A stretch of 40,717 bases of DNA from Gammaproteobacteria bacterium UBA3067 (lineage in GTDB: Bacteria > Pseudomonadota > Gammaproteobacteria > Pseudomonadales > UBA3067): NCBI GenBank assembly GCA_002366835.1, contig DFBZ01000159.1:1-40717 (forward strand), read 5' to 3'. Within the stretch, counting starts at the first letter, position 1; every line of letters begins with the position of its first letter. The translations under genes and the position numbers were made by a program. Below, one piece after another: positions 35,394-40,717 of the stretch. Under the pieces are notes generated by a model. That model was given only the letters and a program-made list of their open reading frames with translations. It searched no databases and had not been told where the DNA came from.

Positions 35394-36812
35394 ATGGCAA
35401 AGCAAATACATAACGACTTTCAGTTTATCGACCTGGATCGTGGTGACCCGCGTAAAAAACCAGCCGGTGAGCGAAAAACAAAATATGTTGAGATCTACGA
35501 CCTTTACAAGCAAGAAGAGGTAGGCGCTCAGGCTGACCGTTGTCTGTCTTGCGGGAACCCCTACTGTGAGTGGAAATGCCCCGTTCACAACTATATTCCC
35601 GACTGGTTGAAGCTGGTGAAAGAAGGGCAGATTGAAGCAGCGGCTGAACTTTGCCACCAGACAAATAGCCTGCCAGAGGTGTGTGGTCGTGTTTGCCCTC
35701 AGGATCGCCTCTGCGAGGGCGCTTGTACCCTGAATGACGACTTTGGTGCAGTTACCATAGGGTCTGCCGAAAAGTACATCGTCGATACAGCATTTAAATC
35801 CGGCTGGCGACCGGATATGTCCGAAGTGAAGAAAACAGGTAAAAAGGTGGCTGTAATTGGCGCTGGGCCGGCCGGTTTGGCCTGCGCTGATGTACTAGTG
35901 CGCAGTGGTGTGACGCCTGTTGTATATGATAAGCATCCCGAGATTGGTGGCCTGTTAACCTTCGGTATTCCTGAGTTTAAGCTTGAGAAAGAAGTGATGT
36001 CCCAGCGTCGTGAGATTTTCAGCGCGATGGGTATAGAATTTAAGCTAAATGTGGAAGTGGGTTCAGATATATTAATTGATGAACTTATTCAGAGCTATGA
36101 CGCTGTATTTATGGGTATGGGCACATACAAATATATGAAAGGTGGCTTTCCTGGGGAAGATCTTCCAGGAGTGTACGATGCCTTGCCTTATTTAATTTCC
36201 AGCGTTAATCGAAACCTTGGTTTTGAAAAAGCCCCCAAGGACTTTATTAATCTTCATGGTAAACGAGTAGTGGTGCTGGGTGGTGGTGATACCGCAATGG
36301 ACTGTAACCGTACTGCGATACGCCAGGGTGCTAGCTCTGTGCAGTGCGTATACCGTCGCGATGAAGCGAACATGCCAGGCTCCAGGCGTGAAGTGCAGAA
36401 TGCTAAGGAAGAGGGTGTTGAATTTCTATTTAATCGCCAACCTGTTGAAGTAGTAGGAAGTGTGTCGGTTGACGGCATTAAAGTGGTTAGTACAGAGCTT
36501 GGTGAGCCAGATGAGCAAGGCCGCAGGCGCCCGGTGGAAATAGCGGGTTCAGAGCAGATTATTGCCGCAGACGTTATTCTCGTAGCTTTCGGGTTTCAGC
36601 CTAGTCCGCAGCCCTGGTTTGCGGAAGTGGGTGTGGATACCGATGACTGGGGCCGGGTTATGGCGCCAGAACGGGGCGAGTTTGCTTTTCAGACTAGCAA
36701 TGCCAAGGTCTTTGCCGGCGGTGATATGGTGCGTGGTTCTGATCTGGTGGTCACAGCGATTGCTGAAGGTCGTAACGCGGCGGAAGGCATCCTGGATTAC
36801 CTCGAAGTTTAG
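35394..36812 (+). CDS. gltD: Glutamate synthase (NADPH), small subunit
   Basis: The 472-residue flavoprotein has the N-terminal 4Fe-4S Cys sets (CLSCGNPYCEWKCP and CGRVCPQDRLCEGAC), an FAD-binding VIGAGPAGLACAD (about residue 153), the NADPH-binding VVVLGGGDTAMDCNR (about 293) and the C-terminal FAGGDMVRGSDLVVTAIAEG. It passes electrons from NADPH to GltB. GAGGG lies about 9 bases before the ATG. It probably shares a transcript with gltB; no terminator is seen between them. Confidence 0.97.
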   Translation: MAKQIHNDFQFIDLDRGDPRKKPAGERKTKYVEIYDLYKQEEVGAQADRCLSCGNPYCEWKCPVHNYIPDWLKLVKEGQIEAAAELCHQTNSLPEVCGRVCPQDRLCEGACTLNDDFGAVTIGSAEKYIVDTAFKSGWRPDMSEVKKTGKKVAVIGAGPAGLACADVLVRSGVTPVVYDKHPEIGGLLTFGIPEFKLEKEVMSQRREIFSAMGIEFKLNVEVGSDILIDELIQSYDAVFMGMGTYKYMKGGFPGEDLPGVYDALPYLISSVNRNLGFEKAPKDFINLHGKRVVVLGGGDTAMDCNRTAIRQGASSVQCVYRRDEANMPGSRREVQNAKEEGVEFLFNRQPVEVVGSVSVDGIKVVSTELGEPDEQGRRRPVEIAGSEQIIAADVILVAFGFQPSPQPWFAEVGVDTDDWGRVMAPERGEFAFQTSNAKVFAGGDMVRGSDLVVTAIAEGRNAAEGILDYLEV

Positions 36813-36874
36813 TCGGGCTATCTGGCTATGCCGGGTCAGTAATATATTATGCGTTAGGAATTAGGGTAGAATTA

Positions 36875-37945
36875 ATGAGCAATCCTGAGTTAAAAAATGA
36901 TCGATTCCTGCGTGCATTAATGCGCGAACCGGTTGACCTGACGCCCGTATGGATGATGCGGCAAGCAGGGCGTTATCTGCCTGAGTACCGAGCGACACGA
37001 TCTCAGGCAGGGGATTTTATGTCCTTATGTAAAAACCCGGAGCTTGCCTGCGAAGTAACACTTCAACCTCTGCGGCGTTTCCCTCTTGATGCGGCCATCC
37101 TGTTTTCAGATATATTAACGATCCCGGACGCGATGGGCCTGGGGCTTTATTTTGAAACGGGTGAGGGCCCAAAGTTTAAAAAAACGATCCGTACCGCTGC
37201 TGATGTGGATGCGATTGGCCCTCTGAATGTAAGTGCTGATTTGGATTACGTCTTAAATGCGGTGAAGGTGATTCGTCGTGAACTTAACGGCGAAGTGCCT
37301 CTGATTGGTTTTTCTGGTAGCCCCTGGACGCTGGCCACCTACATGGTAGAGGGAGGCTCTTCGAAGGATTTTCGCCATCTTAAGCGAATGATTTACGATG
37401 AGCCGCAAACTGCACACCGTTTGCTCGAAAAGCTCGCAGTTGCCGTAACAGAGTATCTGAATCAGCAGATTCTCGCTGGCGCACAAGCAGTACAGATTTT
37501 TGATACCTGGGGTGGCGCGCTTAGCTCGCCTGCTTACCAGGAGTTTTCTCTGGATTATATGGCGAAAATTGTTTCCGGCCTGATTCGCGAGCACGAGGGG
37601 CGAAAAGTCCCAGTTATACTGTTTACCAAAGGCGGCGGTCTGTGGCTGGAAAAAATTGCTAACACGGGCTGTGATGCGCTGGGTCTGGATTGGACGGTAG
37701 AGCTGGCTGATGCGCGCAAAAGAGTGGGCGGACAAGTGGCCTTGCAGGGGAACATGGACCCTGCCATGTTGTACGCCTCGCCAACGAGAATTCGCAAAGA
37801 GGTGGCGCGCCTGCTCGAATCCTACGGTCACGGGAATGGTCATGTATTTAATCTGGGGCACGGCATTACCCCCGATGTTAAGCCAGAGAATGCGAAGGCA
37901 TTTATCGAAGCGGTGCACGAGTTTAGTCAGCCTTATCATTCGTAG
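36875..37945 (+). CDS. hemE: Uroporphyrinogen decarboxylase
   Basis: The 356-residue enzyme has the signature TPVWMMRQAGRYLPEYR (Arg and substrate-binding residues), ILFSDILTIPDAMG with the key Asp, GFSGSPWTLATYMVEGG, IFDTWGGALS, and a C-terminal NLGHGITPDVKPEN with the conserved His. It removes four carboxyl groups from uroporphyrinogen III to make coproporphyrinogen III in heme synthesis. It follows gltD by 62 bp, as in Pseudomonas, and is the last gene of that syntenic block before the join to birA. Confidence 0.97.
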   Translation: MSNPELKNDRFLRALMREPVDLTPVWMMRQAGRYLPEYRATRSQAGDFMSLCKNPELACEVTLQPLRRFPLDAAILFSDILTIPDAMGLGLYFETGEGPKFKKTIRTAADVDAIGPLNVSADLDYVLNAVKVIRRELNGEVPLIGFSGSPWTLATYMVEGGSSKDFRHLKRMIYDEPQTAHRLLEKLAVAVTEYLNQQILAGAQAVQIFDTWGGALSSPAYQEFSLDYMAKIVSGLIREHEGRKVPVILFTKGGGLWLEKIANTGCDALGLDWTVELADARKRVGGQVALQGNMDPAMLYASPTRIRKEVARLLESYGHGNGHVFNLGHGITPDVKPENAKAFIEAVHEFSQPYHS

Positions 37946-38049
37946 GGGCTTTCTAGAGAAGGCGCTACTGGCTTCCGTATACGCCTTATTCAGTCCGTGG
38001 GTGGCAAGTCTGTTGCTGGATGCTCTTGGCTCGCGTATTCTGCTTTTCT

Positions 38050-39063
38050 ATGAAAAAAAATATAATGAATAAAGACGCTGCAGATTCGATGCTTGGCCTT
38101 TATCCACTGATAAAGCTGCTATCTGATGGCCAGTTTTATTCGGGCGAATATCTAGGCGAACAGCTGCAAATAAGTCGCGCGGCAGTATGGAAAAAAATAC
38201 GTAAGCTAGAGGATTTTGGCTTGGTCTGCCACTCTGTTCGAGGTAAAGGTTATAGGCTGGAAGAAAGCTTGCAGTTGCTCGATGCTGCGAAACTCGCCCA
38301 GATTGTTAATATTGAATTGCAAAGCCATAATCTTGAAATAGATTTGCATGCCCAAGTCGAATCAACGAATGACCTCGCCCTGGACGCGGCGCGCGGAACC
38401 CGGCCTTCCGGTTATGTTTGTCTTGCTGAGCAACAGCTTTCTGGTCGGGGTCGTCTTGGCCGTCGTTGGGTGTCGCCTTTTGCAAGAAATCTATATTTAT
38501 CAATGCTTTGGCGCTTTCCAGCTGGAGCGGCCAGTCTTGAGGGTTTGAGTCTGGCTGTTGGCGTTGCGGTTGCGCGAGCGCTGGAAAAAACTTCGTTGCA
38601 AGGTCTTTCTCTCAAATGGCCAAACGATGTGCTGCTGCACGGAGAGAAGCTAGCGGGGATTCTTCTGGAAATGCATGGTGACTCGGCGGGCCAGTGTAGC
38701 GTGGTGATAGGTGTGGGTGTAAACGTGGATATGCCTCAAGCTGTCGCTTCGGGAATCGACCAGCCCTGGACGGATCTTAAGCGGCATCTGCCACATGTTG
38801 ATCGCAATGAGATTGCTGGCAACCTGCTTGCGGAGATATACCGTTCCGTGCGAATGTTTAGTGAGAGAGGTTTTTTGTCTCACAAAAGTGCGTGGGAGGC
38901 CTATGATGCATTTCTGGGGGAGAATGTCTCCATTATCTTGGGTGAAAAAGAGCTCACGGGTCGAGCGGCGGGAATTAGTGCTCGTGGAGAATTCCGCCTG
39001 GATGTAGATGGAGAGTTGCATCACTTTAGTGGTGGAGAAGTATCGGTGAGGCGAAAGCGTTGA
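38050..39063 (+). CDS. birA: Biotin-protein ligase and biotin operon repressor
   Basis: The protein of about 337 residues has an N-terminal winged helix (YLGEQLQISRAAVWKKIRKLEDFGL), so it is the bifunctional type that can also bind DNA. The ligase domain follows, with STNDLA, biotinyl-AMP loop GRGRLGRRWVSPFARN, KWPNDVLLHGEKLAGILLE and GVGVNVDMP. A small C-terminal SH3-like domain is present. It attaches biotin to acetyl-CoA carboxylase BCCP. The start is uncertain among ATGs at 38020, 38050 and 38065. It overlaps coaX at the stop (TGATG). Confidence 0.95.
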   Translation: MKKNIMNKDAADSMLGLYPLIKLLSDGQFYSGEYLGEQLQISRAAVWKKIRKLEDFGLVCHSVRGKGYRLEESLQLLDAAKLAQIVNIELQSHNLEIDLHAQVESTNDLALDAARGTRPSGYVCLAEQQLSGRGRLGRRWVSPFARNLYLSMLWRFPAGAASLEGLSLAVGVAVARALEKTSLQGLSLKWPNDVLLHGEKLAGILLEMHGDSAGQCSVVIGVGVNVDMPQAVASGIDQPWTDLKRHLPHVDRNEIAGNLLAEIYRSVRMFSERGFLSHKSAWEAYDAFLGENVSIILGEKELTGRAAGISARGEFRLDVDGELHHFSGGEVSVRRKR

Positions 39064-39797
39064 TGCTGTTATTGGACATAGGAAACACCCGTCTAAAGGT
39101 GGCAGTAGCTAAAAAAAACAACGTGGAAGTTTTTGCGAGTGTTGGTCACCGTGGTGACCTGGTGGCGACGACAAAAGGTTTGGAGTTGCCGAATGGCTTT
39201 GATGGTGTTCACGTTGCCAGTGTGGTCAGCTCGGAAAATGAGGATGTTTTGGAAAAAGCACTGGAAAATAAAACGGGGCTTAAGCCTATTTTTCACAAAG
39301 TGCTTCCGTTTTTTGCCGGAGTGCATAATGGCTACAGGGAGCCTTCGCGTCTGGGTGTTGATCGCTGGATGGCAATAATCGCAGCATTTCGTAGGGTAAG
39401 GGGCGCGGTGTGCGTGGTGGATTGTGGGACGACCATCACGATAGATTTGGTGACGAAGGAAGGCAAGCATAGTGGTGGATTTATCTTGCCCGGTTTGATG
39501 ATGGCGGAGCATAGTCTTCTTCAGGGGACAAAGGAGATTAATTTGTCATCCGAAGACCGTCGCCAAGAGTTGTCGTGGGGGTGCTCAAGTGAGGAGGCAG
39601 TATGTCATGGAGCTCTGTTCTCGGCGACCGCCAGTATAGAGCGCGCGTGGCGCGTATTTCAAGATGAAGCATCAGGCGCGGCATTACTATTGACCGGTGG
39701 AGACGCTCCTGTCATAGCTAAGCACCTTCCTTTCAGTGAGCTTGTTCCCGAATTAGTACTAGAGGGAATTCTTTGCTCGGCTACACTAGAAGCATGA
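39063..39797 (+). CDS. coaX: Type III pantothenate kinase
   Basis: The 244-residue enzyme has the ASKHA-fold motifs of type III PanK: phosphate loop LLLDIGNTRLKVAV, PSRLGVDRWMAIIAA (pantothenate and substrate side), VVDCGTTITIDLV and GGFILPGLMM. It phosphorylates pantothenate in the first step of CoA synthesis. The ATG at 39063 overlaps the birA stop. In E. coli the place between birA and thrU is taken by coaA, a type I PanK of unrelated fold, so this is the alternative enzyme in the same position, as in Pseudomonas. Confidence 0.95.
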   Translation: MLLLDIGNTRLKVAVAKKNNVEVFASVGHRGDLVATTKGLELPNGFDGVHVASVVSSENEDVLEKALENKTGLKPIFHKVLPFFAGVHNGYREPSRLGVDRWMAIIAAFRRVRGAVCVVDCGTTITIDLVTKEGKHSGGFILPGLMMAEHSLLQGTKEINLSSEDRRQELSWGCSSEEAVCHGALFSATASIERAWRVFQDEASGAALLLTGGDAPVIAKHLPFSELVPELVLEGILCSATLEA

Positions 39798-39821
39798 TAA
39801 ATCGAAATGGCAGGCCTCAAA

Positions 39822-39992
39822 ATGAAATGGATTTTTATATGTTTAACTATGCTGAATGTGCTCTATTTTTCTTGGCACCAATTTGTTGAGCCTAATGTGA
39901 GGCCGGTTGCGGAGCTTGATGCAAAGATGCAGGTTGCAGGGCAGGCGCAAAAGCGCCTTCGCCTAGTATCTGAAGGGCGGACGCGCCAGTAA
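39822..39992 (+). CDS. Small membrane protein, likely truncated SPOR-domain protein
   Basis: The 56-residue product MKWIFICLTMLNVLYFSWHQ... has one N-terminal membrane helix and then about 35 soluble residues ending RLRLVSEGRTRQ. In Pseudomonas the gene after coaX encodes a membrane-anchored protein that starts in a similar way and continues to a C-terminal peptidoglycan-binding SPOR domain. Here no SPOR-like frame follows in the 167 bp before the first tRNA. It is either a shortened stump or a genuine small membrane protein. An ATG at 39807 would add five residues; the one at 39822 better matches the family start and has AGG upstream. Confidence 0.55.
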   Translation: MKWIFICLTMLNVLYFSWHQFVEPNVRPVAELDAKMQVAGQAQKRLRLVSEGRTRQ

Positions 39993-40089
39993 ATTATTGA
40001 GACCTTTTCTTGCTAGTCTGAATCGCGGGCCGCGCTTTTCTATCAGGCGCTTTCTAAGAAAAAACATAAAGAATTAGTCGTTTAAGCGA

Positions 40090-40129
40090 TTGCGTTCTTT
40101 TCAAATATTAATTAAACTTCGGCCCCTCG
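40090..40129 (+). promoter_or_regulatory. Candidate promoter of the tRNA-tufB operon
   Basis: TTGCGT at 40090-40095 and TAAACT at 40113-40118 are 17 bp apart, followed by the GC-rich CGGCCCCTCG (40120-40129). A GC-rich discriminator is typical of stable-RNA promoters under stringent (ppGpp) control. It lies about 40 bp before the first tRNA. Confidence 0.45.
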
Positions 40130-40159
40130 TGAGAAGAGCGAGGCAATTGTGGTGTATAA

Positions 40160-40235
40160 GCTGGCGTAGCTCAGTTGGTAGAGCAGCTGATTTGTAATCA
40201 GCAGGTCGTAGGTTCGACTCCTATCGCCAGCTCCA
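40160..40235 (+). tRNA. thrU: tRNA-Thr (anticodon UGU)
   Basis: The cloverleaf has acceptor GCTGGCG/CGCCAGC, D-arm GCTCAGTTGGTAGAGC, anticodon loop TTTGTAA (anticodon at 40193-40195) and T-arm AGGTTCGACTCCT. CCA is encoded. It is first in the Thr-Tyr-Gly-Thr-tuf order known as thrU-tyrU-glyT-thrT-tufB in E. coli. Confidence 0.97.
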
Positions 40236-40294
40236 TTTTTGTTTCAATTTAGAGTGCAAAGGTTTTAAGCGCTAGCGATGGGATTGCTAGTTAG

Positions 40295-40379
40295 GGAGGG
40301 GTTCCCGAGTGGCCAAAGGGATCAGACTGTAAATCTGACGGCTCAGCCTTCGGAGGTTCGAATCCTCCCCCCTCCACCA
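40295..40379 (+). tRNA. tyrU: tRNA-Tyr (anticodon GUA)
   Basis: This is an 85-nt class II tRNA with acceptor GGAGGGG/CCCCTCC, anticodon loop CTGTAAA, a long variable arm (about 40339-40351) and T-arm GGAGGTTCGAATCCTCC. CCA is encoded. It is second in the conserved tRNA-tufB operon. Confidence 0.97.
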
Positions 40380-40412
40380 TTTTCAAAATGCAGTACAAGC
40401 TCCTGGTTTTTC

Positions 40413-40487
<75 letters not shown>

Positions 40488-40513
40488 ACAGCTTTGCATT
40501 GTGAAAGGTGAGT

Positions 40514-40589
<76 letters not shown>

Positions 40590-40693
40590 TTTAGATAGTA
40601 AAGATTACTTATTTTTAGAAAGTTAAGCAGTACTTAAAGAGCAGTATCGATTCTGTTAAAAGGTATTACCTTACCCGTTTAGGAGGGGCAAAA

Positions 40694-40717
40694 ATGTCAA
40701 AGGAAAAATTTGAAAGA
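40694..40717 (+). CDS. tufB: Elongation factor Tu, first eight codons (cut by window end)
   Basis: Only MSKEKFER is present, the standard N terminus of EF-Tu. A strong ribosome-binding site (AGGAGGGG at 40681-40688) precedes it, and the position directly after the Thr-Tyr-Gly-Thr tRNA cluster is the conserved tufB site. The rest lies beyond the window. Confidence 0.9.

Noticed and set aside
37253..37939. Open frame of 228 codons antisense to hemE
   Set aside because: It is a shadow of a strongly conserved gene, with no family pattern and unusual residue make-up.
40024..40039. Possible terminator (CGCG-GGC-CGCG then CTTTTC) after the small membrane protein
   Set aside because: The stem is only four pairs and the T run is short, so it is too weak to call.

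Overview
The window is a chromosomal segment of a gammaproteobacterium, most likely from the Pseudomonadales/Cellvibrionales side. The evidence is gene order: priA, rpmE, maeB, mrcA, pilMNOPQ, aroK, aroB, gltB, gltD, hemE follows the Pseudomonas aeruginosa PA5050-PA5034 block, and birA, coaX, small membrane protein gene, tRNAs, tuf follows the PA4280-PA4277 block. No species can be named from the sequence alone. Layout: (1) 1-5.8 kb is a zone of gene decay. It holds a truncated class III CoA-transferase, an intact class III CoA-transferase, a PLP-dependent decarboxylase with a nonsense codon and a frameshift, and a multi-PAS hybrid histidine kinase broken by three frameshifts and a nonsense codon. 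(2) 5.8-16.5 kb is an accessory region of intact genes: an M14 carboxypeptidase translationally coupled to an alpha/beta hydrolase, a DUF4124 secreted protein, a membrane protein, a two-subunit ABC exporter, an FMN reductase divergent from a LysR regulator, and a di-heme cytochrome c peroxidase. Two non-coding repeat elements lie here (8.15-8.45 kb and 16.58-16.77 kb). They share a 34-nt hairpin core with a compensatory base-pair change. (3) 16.8-38 kb is the conserved core block: replication restart (priA), ribosomal protein L31, malic enzyme, PBP1a, the type IV pilus alignment complex and secretin, shikimate kinase and dehydroquinate synthase, glutamate synthase and uroporphyrinogen decarboxylase. 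(4) 38-40.7 kb carries birA, coaX, a 56-residue membrane protein that looks like the stump of a SPOR-domain protein, and a four-tRNA operon (Thr-UGU, Tyr-GUA, Gly-UCC, Thr-GGU) leading into tufB, whose first eight codons are present. The genes work in recognisable units. PilM/N/O/P form the inner-membrane and periplasmic platform that docks on the PilQ secretin. GltB and GltD form NADPH glutamate synthase. The two ABC half-transporters form a heterodimer. I did not find a convincing new defence or biosynthetic system. The points most worth checking are a perfect 10-bp hairpin that buries the aroK ribosome-binding site, the related repeat elements with a covarying hairpin, the fusion of two normally distant syntenic blocks together with loss or truncation of two cell-envelope SPOR-type genes, and the clustered gene decay at the left end.
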